Source: CAYRKQ01 sp964424985
Lineage (GTDB): Bacteria > Patescibacteriota > Saccharimonadia > Saccharimonadales > UBA7683
DNA length: 39,465 nt
NCBI GenBank assembly: GCA_964424985.1
Contig: CAYRKQ010000005.1
Location: forward strand, 1 to 39,465
Direction: 5' to 3'
Shown here: one piece after another, positions 1 to 6,738 of the stretch
Numbering within the stretch: position 1 is the first letter of the stretch
Layout: each line of letters opens with the position of its first letter
Translations under genes and position numbers: made by a program
Notes under the pieces: model-generated
Database searches by the model: none
Told to the model about the DNA's origin: nothing
What the model saw: only the letters and a program-made list of their open reading frames with translations

Positions 1-43
1 TTCCAAGCTGGAGACGAGAGTTCGATTCTCTCCACCCGCACCA
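1..43 (+). tRNA. tRNA-Gly(UCC), 3' part only
   Basis: The window opens inside the anticodon loop. The first bases read as U33, anticodon UCC and the rest of the loop, followed by the anticodon 3' strand GCTGG, a T-arm GAGAG/TTCGATT/CTCTC, the acceptor 3' strand CACCCGC, discriminator A and an encoded CCA. An acceptor ending CACCCGC would pair with GCGGGTG, which is typical of glycine tRNAs. The 5' half lies outside the window, so the identity rests on the loop and acceptor only. Confidence 0.85.
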
Positions 44-44
44 C

Positions 45-65
45 GCTTTTGCATGGAGCAAAAGC
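45..65. repeat. Hairpin just after tRNA-Gly
   Basis: A perfect 7-bp inverted repeat GCTTTTG/CAAAAGC with a 7-nt loop begins 2 nt after the tRNA CCA. There is no T-run behind it, so it is not a classical intrinsic terminator, but it could act as a processing or weak termination signal. Confidence 0.5.
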
Positions 66-71
66 AATTAG

Positions 72-99
72 CCATTTACCATTTACCATTTACCATTTG
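72..99. repeat. 7-bp tandem repeat CCATTTA x4
   Basis: Four consecutive heptamers follow one another without a gap: three CCATTTA and a last CCATTTG. The array sits between two tRNA genes and contains no coding potential. A second, unrelated heptamer array lies 32 bp downstream. Confidence 0.8.
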
Positions 100-130
100 G
101 AAACTACAAAAGCAGCGCTTTTGACAACAA

Positions 131-161
131 TTGATAATTGATAATTGATAATTGATAATTG
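131..161. repeat. 7-bp tandem repeat TTGATAA x4.4
   Basis: Four full TTGATAA units plus a partial TTG run directly into the palindrome that precedes tRNA-Arg. The period is exactly 7 bp, the same as the CCATTTA array upstream, though the sequence differs. Confidence 0.8.
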
Positions 162-186
162 CTCTTTTGCTAACAGGCAAAAGAGC
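161..186 (+). repeat. Perfect palindrome abutting tRNA-Arg
   Basis: GCTCTTTTGC and GCAAAAGAGC form a perfect 10-bp stem with the 6-nt loop TAACAG. It ends only 2 nt before the first base of tRNA-Arg. No T-run follows. A comparable 13-bp palindrome abuts tRNA-Lys at the other end of the window, whereas tRNA-Pro has none. Confidence 0.75.
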
Positions 187-188
187 CT

Positions 189-265
189 GCCCTGGTAGCT
201 CAGTGGATTAGAGCAGCGGGCTTCTATCCCGCGTGTCGCAGGTTCGAATCCTGCCCAGGGTACCA
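189..265 (+). tRNA. tRNA-Arg(UCU)
   Basis: A full cloverleaf can be drawn: acceptor GCCCTGG/CCAGGGT (first pair G-U), D-arm with AGCTCAGTGG, anticodon stem GCGGG/CCCGC with the loop CTTCTAT and anticodon TCT at 223-225, and T-arm GCAGG-TTCGAAT-CCTGC. Discriminator A and CCA are encoded. Length is 77 nt including CCA. It decodes AGA/AGG. The last 18 nt recur downstream at 430-447. Confidence 0.95.
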
Positions 266-301
266 ACGCAACGATCCACCACTGGTGGATTTTTACGTTG
301 G
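263..301 (+). terminator. tRNA-Arg terminator nested in a CCA-pairing stem
   Basis: ATCCACC-ACT-GGTGGAT followed by TTTT (274-294) is a good intrinsic terminator hairpin. Around it, CCAACG (263-268, whose CCA is the tRNA 3' end) is complementary to CGTTGG (296-301). The outer pairing would sequester the CCA end if transcription read through. The same nested layout follows tRNA-Lys. Confidence 0.7.
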
Positions 302-357
302 TTATCTCTGCACTATTTGGTTCTGCGACCAATCTTTTCTGAGGAAAAGATTGTAGA

Positions 358-447
358 GCAGGTTCGATCACAAGTCTCTCTCACAGAAGCTTGCTTCGAG
401 AAAGAGGCGAAGGGAGTAGCAAAGTGTTCATCCTGCCCAGGGTACCA
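358..447 (+). repeat. Interrupted copy of the tRNA-Arg 3' end
   Basis: GCAGGTTCGA (358-367) repeats the 5' half of the tRNA-Arg T-arm and loop. After 62 nt, ATCCTGCCCAGGGTACCA (430-447) repeats the rest of the T-arm, the acceptor 3' strand and CCA. Together they re-create the last 28 nt of the tRNA, split inside the T-loop. The insert holds a TCTCTC/GAGAAAGAG partial stem. A hairpin CAATCTTTT/AAAAGATTG lies just before. Duplicated tRNA 3' ends are the usual scar of site-specific integration, but no integrase is present here. Confidence 0.75.
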
Positions 448-504
448 CGTATATTATCACATCTGTTAATTTGAATTTTCTATTGTTACTATCTCAAAGA
501 CTAT

Positions 505-1014
505 CTAGAAGTCCAAGTGCTCGTCGTGTGGTCTAGGAATATATATGCTATTCAGATCCATCTCGTGTAAATTTGGAATCTGACCTGAGGCCTTTGCAAG
601 CATCAGATCATCAACCATCTCTACTACCATTTCAGCATCTTCTTGTGTAAAGCCAGGTTCAATACGTATTGCTGTGCCGGATTCGGTATCTATTCTTTTA
701 AGAACCTGCACAAAGCTAGTGGTGGAAGCGCCGTTGCCCCAAGCAGTTTTGAAACCCACCATCATAGCTTCTCCGTCTTCCCACGATCCATCCGCCAGTC
801 CTCTTTCATACCTATTATGAGCAACTCCTACGGTTCTATCTCCTGAATCTTTAGTTTCTGGATGAACTTCGGCAAACCGTTCTTTGAGTCTAGCGAAAAA
901 GTCTCTATCCATCAGTATGCGTTGCATATTTGCTGCAAGCAAAGGCAGCAGGAGGGCTTCTTGCTCTGCTTTGCTTGGTCCTTCAGGGTTCTGTGATGGA
1001 TATTCAAATGCCAT
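505..1014 (-). CDS. Hypothetical protein, 169 aa
   Basis: I do not recognise this protein. It is soluble and acidic, with no signal peptide or membrane segment. Its N-terminal third is helical, containing AANMQRILMDRDFFARLKERF, and a motif ARDGSWEDGE-like stretch (ADGSWEDGEAM) lies mid-protein. The C-terminal third looks like an alpha/beta segment, with EDAEMVVEMVDDLM. The start is well supported: a TTGACA -35 box and a TAGTAT -10 box with a 17-bp spacer end 7 nt before the ATG, so the mRNA would be leaderless. It is the last minus-strand gene before the tRNA-Arg block and seems monocistronic. Confidence 0.75.
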   Translation of the reverse strand: MAFEYPSQNPEGPSKAEQEALLLPLLAANMQRILMDRDFFARLKERFAEVHPETKDSGDRTVGVAHNRYERGLADGSWEDGEAMMVGFKTAWGNGASTTSFVQVLKRIDTESGTAIRIEPGFTQEDAEMVVEMVDDLMLAKASGQIPNLHEMDLNSIYIPRPHDEHLDF

Positions 1015-1021
1015 GTTGTTT

Positions 1022-1050
1022 ATACTAGCATGTTAAACAAATTTTGTCAA
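1022..1050 (-). promoter_or_regulatory. Sigma70-type promoter, leaderless gene
   Basis: On the minus strand TTGACA (1045-1050), a 17-nt spacer and TAGTAT (1022-1027) precede the ATG by 7 nt. The predicted start of transcription falls on or next to the start codon. TTGTCAA/TTGACAA also forms an inverted repeat around the -35. Confidence 0.75.
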
Positions 1051-1062
1051 TATTTTTGACAA

Positions 1063-3459
1063 TTAAGCTCGTCGGCTCAGCGCGGCCTGAACGTCAGGGA
1101 CGTCAATGTGGATTGTCATGCCAGCGCCGGCTTCACCGGAAAGTAGTTTTCCGGCAACAATATTTTCAATGGAACGCTGGGTGACGCGCCGCAGCGGGCG
1201 GGCGCCAAGTCGTGGATCGTAACCGGCCTCGGCCAAGAATTCTTTTGCTGCAGTAGTAAGCTCAACTGATACTTTTTGCGAGGCCAGGGTTTTGTTGATA
1301 CTGGCCAGAATTAAATCTACTACCTGAACGAGCTCTGGCTTGGTAAGTGGGCGGAAGAGAACTGTTTCGTCAAACCGATTGATGAATTCAGGGCGAAACA
1401 CTTGAGCGCTAATGAGCTCATCAATAAAGGCAGCTTCAAATTGCTCTAATTGCTCACCTTGTTCAATATGCTGGCGGATTTTATCAGCCCCGGCGTTGCT
1501 GGTGGCAATAATGATGGCATCGCGGAAACTAACCGATTTATTTTCAGCGTCACGTAATGTACCTTCATCAAGCACCTGCAGCAGCACGTCGAGCACGCTC
1601 TGGTGAGCTTTTTCAATTTCATCGAGCAAGATGACCGAATAGGGCTGCTTGGAAACAAGCGCTGAAAGACTATTGGCATATTGCGACGGTGTCGCAATTA
1701 ATCTTGAGGTATCCGAAGCCTGCGAATATTCATTCAAATCAATTCGAATTAACTTGTCTTCTCCGCCAAAATAAACGGCGGCAAGCGCCTTGGCAAGCTC
1801 TGTTTTACCAACACCCGTGGGCCCCAAGAATAAGAAGGTCCCCATTGGTTTTTGCTGATTTCTGACACCCGCCCGGGCGCGCCTGAGAGCATCACTCACC
1901 ACTTGCACCGCCCTGGTTTGGTTAATCATGCGCTCATGAATCTTACCTTCTAAGTTGAGGAGCGCAGTTCGATCGCTCTGCTCCGAAGCCACCTGGACTT
2001 TGACACCATAGGTTTTCTCAACCGCCTGCTGCACCGACTTTTCAGTTACAAAGTACTGTTGCTCTTTAAACCCAGCGGCGGCTTCAAGTAGCTTGACTGC
2101 CTTGCCAGGAAAGGCTTGATCTTGCACAAACCGCTCCGCTAGCTGGTACGCCTCGTGAAGTGATTGATACATATATGTTGCTTGGTTTTGAATTTCTAAA
2201 AGCAGCACTTGATCTTCCAAAACTCGCAGCGTGTCGTCACGTTCTAACGGCGTAACTGCCACGCGGTTCATTAACTGCGCCAGCCCCGGATTTGCTTGTG
2301 ACAGCCGCAACCATTCCTGCTCGTCCAGCGCAAAAATTGTTTTTATGCCGCCGCCTTCTAGCACTGGCAGCAAAATGCTGGAAAGATCAACTGAGCCGGT
2401 TCCTTCTTTTAAGAACAATTGGGCTTCATCAAAAAAGAGAATCACATTTTTAGCTTTCGCTGCTTCGTTCAACAACCGAATGAGCAGATCTTCAAGCTGA
2501 CCCTTACCTTTACTATTGGCAATGAGCGTGGCGCTATCGAGTGCAATAATTTGTTGGTACCGAAGCGCTTTGCCCACCCGCTTGTCGGTGATAAGTTGCT
2601 GCGCTAGGGCATAGACTAAGGTTGTTTTTCCGGCGCCAACTTGACCGACTAATGTTGCATTGCGGCGCCCTGGCTGAGAAAGCAGATGAATAATTTGAGA
2701 GAGTGTTTCTTGATGACCTTCAATTTTACGATGCAGCAACCCGCCATGCTCTACCTCTTCGGTAATATTAAGCCCAAATCGATTCAGCAGCGGCGCGTAG
2801 CCAAAGCTGAGATCACGCCCGATCCCCTTTTTTTGTTGTTGCCGAGCCCGTTCAATAACACTTGTAATATGAGTGTGCCAGCCGAGCCCTGCCAGCACAT
2901 CTTCAGCACTGAGTTTCAGCTGACTGAGGTAATACTGGTACTCAGGAGCCGCGAAGAGTAACGCCACCAGTACCGACGCACTGGTGACATATGGTTCATT
3001 ATTACTACGTGAAAGATCAAAGCTGCTGCGCCACACCGCCTTGATATCAGTCGAATCTTCAACGACGTTGCCCAGAAAATCTGTTGAAATGGCAAATCGA
3101 GCACCGAAGAAACGGGCGCCATCGGTTTTTTGCAGTAACTGGGCAAGTTTTTTTGGCGCCACCTCGGGTGATAAGAGGCCAAGCAGCTCTGGTTCAAGGA
3201 CGTCATCAATTACCTGAGCTGAACGAGCGGGTGGTAGACTTTTAAGATGAGCATGCCACCATAGCGGCAGCATCAGTGGCAACGAAACAAATATGAGCAG
3301 CAGATTACCGAGCGGTTCCGAAACAATGAAGACAGACCATACCCACAGACAAATGATGGCAGCAGCAACAACCCATAAAACCGTTCGCAGCCATCCTTGA
3401 TTGAGCCGGTTTCTGAGGCGCGCTTGTCGTGCACGAGCACTGTGGTAATTAAGCTCCAT
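1063..3459 (-). CDS. Membrane-anchored Clp-like double AAA+ ATPase
   Basis: This 798-aa protein has the ClpA/B/C layout with an added N-terminal membrane anchor. Two hydrophobic segments lie at about 25-46 and 50-68, followed by a Clp-N-like helical region (about 80-210). AAA+ domain 1 has Walker A GQVGAGKT at 272 and Walker B ILFFDEAQ near 340. Domain 2 has Walker A GPTGVGKT at 546, Walker B VILLDEIEKAH near 609 and the conserved C-terminal GYDPRLGARPLRR. It should unfold or disaggregate proteins at the inner face of the membrane. I see no IGF/L-type ClpP-docking loop in domain 2, so partnership with ClpP is doubtful. Its start overlaps the stop of the small membrane protein gene by 11 nt, which points to translational coupling and a shared complex. 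Confidence 0.9.
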   Translation of the reverse strand: MELNYHSARARQARLRNRLNQGWLRTVLWVVAAAIICLWVWSVFIVSEPLGNLLLIFVSLPLMLPLWWHAHLKSLPPARSAQVIDDVLEPELLGLLSPEVAPKKLAQLLQKTDGARFFGARFAISTDFLGNVVEDSTDIKAVWRSSFDLSRSNNEPYVTSASVLVALLFAAPEYQYYLSQLKLSAEDVLAGLGWHTHITSVIERARQQQKKGIGRDLSFGYAPLLNRFGLNITEEVEHGGLLHRKIEGHQETLSQIIHLLSQPGRRNATLVGQVGAGKTTLVYALAQQLITDKRVGKALRYQQIIALDSATLIANSKGKGQLEDLLIRLLNEAAKAKNVILFFDEAQLFLKEGTGSVDLSSILLPVLEGGGIKTIFALDEQEWLRLSQANPGLAQLMNRVAVTPLERDDTLRVLEDQVLLLEIQNQATYMYQSLHEAYQLAERFVQDQAFPGKAVKLLEAAAGFKEQQYFVTEKSVQQAVEKTYGVKVQVASEQSDRTALLNLEGKIHERMINQTRAVQVVSDALRRARAGVRNQQKPMGTFLFLGPTGVGKTELAKALAAVYFGGEDKLIRIDLNEYSQASDTSRLIATPSQYANSLSALVSKQPYSVILLDEIEKAHQSVLDVLLQVLDEGTLRDAENKSVSFRDAIIIATSNAGADKIRQHIEQGEQLEQFEAAFIDELISAQVFRPEFINRFDETVLFRPLTKPELVQVVDLILASINKTLASQKVSVELTTAAKEFLAEAGYDPRLGARPLRRVTQRSIENIVAGKLLSGEAGAGMTIHIDVPDVQAALSRRA

Positions 3460-3835
3460 AGTTGCCTACTCCAAAAAATGCACTTATCAGACCAATCGCT
3501 GGCAAAAGTGGTACAAATGGCCACGCCACCGAGGCGACAATGCCGAGCACGAGATTCATACAAAGAAAAATGATGCCACCAACTAAGAGGCCGCCGCGCA
3601 CCATTGCACCAATGACACGTGAGATAGTTCGGTCAACAAATCCCCGAAACTTATCACCAAGTCCGCCGCGCACCTGACCAGAGAATGTTTGGCGATACGG
3701 CGCAAAAAATGTTCTGATGAGATCGGAGAACGAAAAGAAGGTCAGGGTTCGTCTGCTGCGTTCAATAAAAAAGTGGTGAATTACTTGCTCCCAACCACGA
3801 ATATACCACCACCCCAAGAGATCCATCAATATCAT
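3449..3835 (-). CDS. Small membrane protein coupled to the Clp-like ATPase
   Basis: The predicted product is about 128 aa. It begins MILMDLLGWWYIRGWEQ, continues with a basic amphipathic stretch (RSRRTLTFFSFSDLIRTFFAPYRQ), and ends with two hydrophobic segments. The family is unknown to me. A longer reading frame extends upstream to 3949, but that part lies inside a repeated element and is unlikely to be coding. The ATG at 3835 has TACAAT 7 nt upstream, the leaderless spacing common in this window. A second ATG three codons later is possible. The gene overlaps the ATPase gene by 11 nt; a role as membrane adaptor or substrate-delivery partner is inference. Confidence 0.7.
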   Translation of the reverse strand: MILMDLLGWWYIRGWEQVIHHFFIERSRRTLTFFSFSDLIRTFFAPYRQTFSGQVRGGLGDKFRGFVDRTISRVIGAMVRGGLLVGGIIFLCMNLVLGIVASVAWPFVPLLPAIGLISAFFGVGNYGA

Positions 3836-3913
3836 AAGCGTTATTGTACCATTTATAGGAGTCGCTGAGTAGTGATTAATAAATCCTTCACTGTAAAGTG
3901 AAGTCACCTTCCC

Positions 3914-4126
3914 CCAACCACCTAAAAGCCCGAGTGGAGTTACTGGCATTACTCCCTGCGAGTTGAGGATGTTTGAGCGAACGGTAGTGAGTGAGTTCCG
4001 CAGGCTCCAGAGAGTAATGCTAGTGACGGAACATCGAGTCTTTTAGACACTGGTTGGCAGTTTTGTATTACTTTTGCTGTCAAAAGTGATGAGGAAGAAG
4101 TTGAGAAGCTACGCTTCAAAAAATAG
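3914..4126. repeat. Structured repeat element, copy 1
   Basis: An outer stem CCAACCA..CTAAAA pairs with TTTTAG..TGGTTGG (4041-4057). Inside it GTTACTGGCATTACTC (3939-3954) pairs fully with GAGTAATGCTAGTGAC (4012-4027), using two G-U pairs. Then CCTGCG pairs with CGCAGG. The loop motifs GAGGATGTTTGAG and GAGTTC are conserved with the second copy at 9736. A 3' tail carries hairpins ACTTTTG/CAAAAGT and GAAGC/GCTTC. The variable stem differs from copy 2 in sequence but stays paired. Confidence 0.75.
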
Positions 4127-4127
4127 C

Positions 4128-4216
4128 ACTGGATCCCGGACCTGCCCGTTCTGTCTGGCCTCCTTGTCAGAATGACAGGGGGCTCGAACAGACAGGCGGG
4201 TCGAGTCCGGGATGAC
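4128..4216. repeat. Palindromic GGATCC/GTCATCC element
   Basis: ATCCCGGAC near the left end pairs with GTCCGGGAT at the right end, and the two ends read ACTGGATCC and GATGAC, the signature of a palindromic family seen four more times in this window. About 60 bp of partly self-complementary sequence lies inside. It directly follows the structured repeat. Confidence 0.75.
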
Positions 4217-4228
4217 GAGACATGGGAA

Positions 4229-4255
4229 ATGGATCCCAGCCTTCGCTGGGATGAC
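4229..4255. repeat. Short palindromic GGATCC element
   Basis: GGATCCCAGC-CTTC-GCTGGGATGAC is a tight 9-bp hairpin of the same family. It ends 4 nt before the stop codon of the VIT1-like transporter gene, so on the minus strand it could act as a 3'-end stabiliser or weak terminator for that mRNA. Confidence 0.7.
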
Positions 4256-4259
4256 GCGC

Positions 4260-4805
4260 CTACGAGATGGCGCGTTCTAGAACGCTACCGAGACCATATG
4301 CGAATGCCGCAGCAACAGCACCCAGAATCAGCGTTTCCAGCACTCCACGAACCTTGCTCGTCTTGGCCACATTGCTTTTTAACAAACCTATCCCAACAAA
4401 TGCTAGTGCGGTCAAAGCTGCCGACCACGCAAACTGGTGAGACACCGTTCCTTCAACAAAAAGATCAACCGTATACGAAAGCAGTGGCACCAGCCCAACC
4501 ACCACAAAGGCCGCAAAGGTGGTGGCACCGTTAATAATAGGTGAAACATCTTCCTCGCGCGTCTTACCCTTCTTCGCCTCAACTTCAAGCTCAGATTTTG
4601 TTGAAAGATATGAACCAACCGCCATCGAAACACCATCAGCAATCAGGTTAGCAAAGCCAAGCACAATCACCACTTTTGCATCAAACCCTGCACCCGTGGC
4701 ACCGGCCACCACTGCAAAGGTTGTGACAGCTCCGTCAATACCACCATACACAAACTCTCTTAGATAATCTTCAAAATGTATTTTTACTCTGTTAATAACT
4801 CCCAC
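4260..4805 (-). CDS. VIT1/CCC1-family metal transporter
   Basis: The 181-aa membrane protein carries the family signatures FVYGGIDGAVTTFAVVAGATGAG-like segment near residue 18 and GFANLIADGVSMAVGSYLS near 50, followed by the cytoplasmic charged segment KSELEVEAKKGKTREED. About five hydrophobic helices are visible. Family members move Fe2+ or Mn2+ out of the cytosol; the bacterial forms are usually annotated as VIT1/CCC1 transporters. The start is a GTG with a good AAAAGGAG Shine-Dalgarno 6 nt upstream. The gene stands alone, with a TATACT -10 box in the 42-nt gap to the subtilase gene. Confidence 0.9.
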   Translation of the reverse strand: MGVINRVKIHFEDYLREFVYGGIDGAVTTFAVVAGATGAGFDAKVVIVLGFANLIADGVSMAVGSYLSTKSELEVEAKKGKTREEDVSPIINGATTFAAFVVVGLVPLLSYTVDLFVEGTVSHQFAWSAALTALAFVGIGLLKSNVAKTSKVRGVLETLILGAVAAAFAYGLGSVLERAIS

Positions 4806-4847
4806 AATAACTCCTTTTCTTTGGTTCTAGTATATCAGACCAGCTCT

Positions 4848-6443
4848 CTATTTACTGAAAAGAAGAATCGGTGTATCACTCAGACGTTCGCCTTGTACGC
4901 CGCGAATTGACCACTCGCCTTTTTGCAAGACTGAGCCACTCCACGTCCAGCCGTGTTCATTGTCGCCATTTGTTTGAGCATAGGGCAAGAAGCGGTCGTA
5001 ACTTCTGGTGGTGTTTCTGAGCCACACCGTACACCACGTTCCACTCGGTACCTGACAGCCACTCCCAAGTGAGTCTGCTGTTTGGTAACGCTTTTCAGCC
5101 TGCGAATTTCCTGCCTGCATAACAACTGGTACTTGTTCGGCGGTGTTATTAAGATCACTAGCAATAGTCATTGCCCGACCAATATTGAGCTGACCGTGCC
5201 CGTAGTTTTGAGTATAGAAAACGCTGCTCATGGCCGAAACTTTCTGGGTTGAAGCCAGCAGCAAAGCTCGCACGTCATCAACGCTCGTTTCAGGTCGAAT
5301 TGATCTGATGAGTGCCGCGCTGCTCGCCACAATTGGTGAAGCGTACGACGTGCCGTGCATAGTTGTTTTGTAGGCTGAGGTGCCGTTGCCGGCAGTCCAC
5401 GTAGTTGAGGTAAGCGAGCCAGAGCCTGGCGCCATCATGTCCAAACGTTCACCATAACTTGAAAAATTAGCGCGGGTATTATTTTGTGCCAAGGCTCCAA
5501 CCGCCACCACGCGGTCGTAACTGGCCGGGAATGTTACCACTCCCGCTGGTTGACCTGCACACACGCCCTGCGTATTGTTGCCACAGTTCCCCGCCGCAGC
5601 CACCACCACAACGCCATTGGCCACGGCGTAATCTACCGCCACTCGTACTGCCGGGTCATTACCCGCTGTACCCAAACTCATATTAATAACATCGGCACCT
5701 TGATCCACTGCATAATAAACTGCGGCAACAATACTGCTACTGTAGCCTGAACCGTCGTCTCCCATAACCTGTAGCGGCATTATGATCGGATTGCGTGCCA
5801 CCGAGGCAATCCCCACACCATTGTTGCTGGTGGCACCTGCCAAGCCGGCAACTTCCGTTCCGTGCGAAACACCCTCGCCGCCTGGGTCTACGCTGCCCGC
5901 TTGCGGCGTTTTGTCCATAGCATAAAAATCCCAACCGCGGTGATCATCAATATAGCCATTGCCATCATCATCAATACCATTATTTTCTTTACCTCCGCCG
6001 GATTCACCCGGGTTCAGATACCAGCGACCTGAAAGATCTTGATGATTCAGTGCAAAACCGCTATCAAGCACGGCAATCGTCACATCAGACGAGTCTTCAT
6101 TCACTTCCCATGCAGCGGGTGCTTGAATATTTTGTAGCGCCCAACTAGAACTGTAATACGGATCATTTGGTTCACTGAGCAGATAATATCGTTTTTCCGT
6201 ACCAATACTTTGTTTTATCTGTGCCTGTTTCGGCGCATTCCCCGCATTGTTCTTTTGCAGGTCAGCTCGAGACGACGAATGTTTTTTCGAACTACTCTTT
6301 TGCGTGGCCACGTCATCTTTAACCGCCGTATGTGAATCGTCAATTGGTATATCAGTAAAAGTAGTCACCGATGTATGATTTAAAACAACAGCAAACATAA
6401 CAACCAGAACAACCGCGACGAAACCAATCTGTCTTTTCTTCAT
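4848..6443 (-). CDS. Secreted subtilisin-like serine protease (S8)
   Basis: The product of about 531 aa starts MKKRQIGF and has an N-terminal hydrophobic signal or anchor. The S8 triad is complete: Asp in AVLDSGF (about 127), His in SHGTEVAG (about 194) and Ser in HGTSYASP (about 366), with the oxyanion Asn in AAAGN (about 286). Acidic Gly-Asp-rich stretches (IDDDGNGYIDD) suggest calcium sites. A C-terminal beta-rich domain of about 120 residues with a Cys pair near GSGCQVPSGTWC follows the catalytic domain. I chose the ATG over an in-frame TTG four codons upstream. It has its own promoter (TTGTCA-18-TATACT). It probably acts on surface or host proteins; the substrate is not deducible. Confidence 0.92.
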   Translation of the reverse strand: MKKRQIGFVAVVLVVMFAVVLNHTSVTTFTDIPIDDSHTAVKDDVATQKSSSKKHSSSRADLQKNNAGNAPKQAQIKQSIGTEKRYYLLSEPNDPYYSSSWALQNIQAPAAWEVNEDSSDVTIAVLDSGFALNHQDLSGRWYLNPGESGGGKENNGIDDDGNGYIDDHRGWDFYAMDKTPQAGSVDPGGEGVSHGTEVAGLAGATSNNGVGIASVARNPIIMPLQVMGDDGSGYSSSIVAAVYYAVDQGADVINMSLGTAGNDPAVRVAVDYAVANGVVVVAAAGNCGNNTQGVCAGQPAGVVTFPASYDRVVAVGALAQNNTRANFSSYGERLDMMAPGSGSLTSTTWTAGNGTSAYKTTMHGTSYASPIVASSAALIRSIRPETSVDDVRALLLASTQKVSAMSSVFYTQNYGHGQLNIGRAMTIASDLNNTAEQVPVVMQAGNSQAEKRYQTADSLGSGCQVPSGTWCTVWLRNTTRSYDRFLPYAQTNGDNEHGWTWSGSVLQKGEWSIRGVQGERLSDTPILLFSK

Positions 6444-6470
6444 GTTTACTTTCAATACTTAACCATAATA

Positions 6471-6500
6471 AGTATACTGCACTTTGCAATAACTTGACAA
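6471..6500 (-). promoter_or_regulatory. Promoter of the subtilase gene
   Basis: On the minus strand TTGTCA (6495-6500), 18 nt and TATACT (6471-6476) stand about 27 nt before the ATG. Its -35 box overlaps the -35 box of a divergent plus-strand promoter because TTGACAA/TTGTCAA is self-complementary, so the two promoters should compete for polymerase. Confidence 0.65.
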
Positions 6501-6523
6501 AAACATAAACAGTATGCTATAAT
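6494..6523 (+). promoter_or_regulatory. Strong plus-strand promoter with no downstream gene
   Basis: TTGACA (6494-6499), an 18-nt spacer and a perfect TATAAT (6518-6523) point into a stretch with no plus-strand reading frame. This is the best consensus promoter in the window and implies a non-coding transcript. Confidence 0.7.
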
Positions 6524-6529
6524 TAGAAG

Positions 6530-6730
6530 ATACCCTAGTTATCCTCTCTAAAATAAAAACACCCCCGCTTGAGGTGCTTATGGTCGAGACCCACGCATTC
6601 TACTTGAACTATTCAAATACATCTGCGAGAACCCTGAAAGCTCCGATAGGCTATTGGTCAGGCTACGCAGGGAGCCAAAAGCTAGTACGGTTCAAATAGA
6701 AAACTTAGTGTATTAGCTAACTTTATCTTC
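6530..6730 (+). ncRNA. Candidate small RNA, unidentified
   Basis: Downstream of a near-consensus promoter lie about 200 nt without an open frame but with pairing potential. TTCTACTTGAAC (6599-6610) pairs with GTTCAAATAGAA (ending near 6702) with one mismatch, enclosing GC-rich segments such as CCCTG/CAGGG and GCTCC/GGGAGC. The 3' end could be the TAGCTAA/TTAGCTA inverted repeat at about 6715-6738. I compared it by eye with 4.5S/SRP RNA, 6S RNA, tmRNA and common riboswitches and found no convincing match; a GGTCAGG stretch recalls SRP RNA but the AGCAGCC partner is missing. Confidence 0.4.
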
Positions 6731-6738
6731 TTAGCTAC

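Noticed and set aside
90..371. Minus-strand frame across tRNA-Arg
   Set aside because: It runs through a complete tRNA gene and the heptamer repeats and has no promoter or ribosome-binding site.
3836..3949. N-terminal extension of the small membrane protein at 3449
   Set aside because: The extra codons lie within the structured repeat element, and a leaderless promoter fits the internal ATG.
6640..6690. 4.5S/SRP RNA core (GGTCAGG)
   Set aside because: The matching AGCAGCC half of the conserved symmetric loop and the GGAA tetraloop are missing, so the similarity is limited to seven bases.
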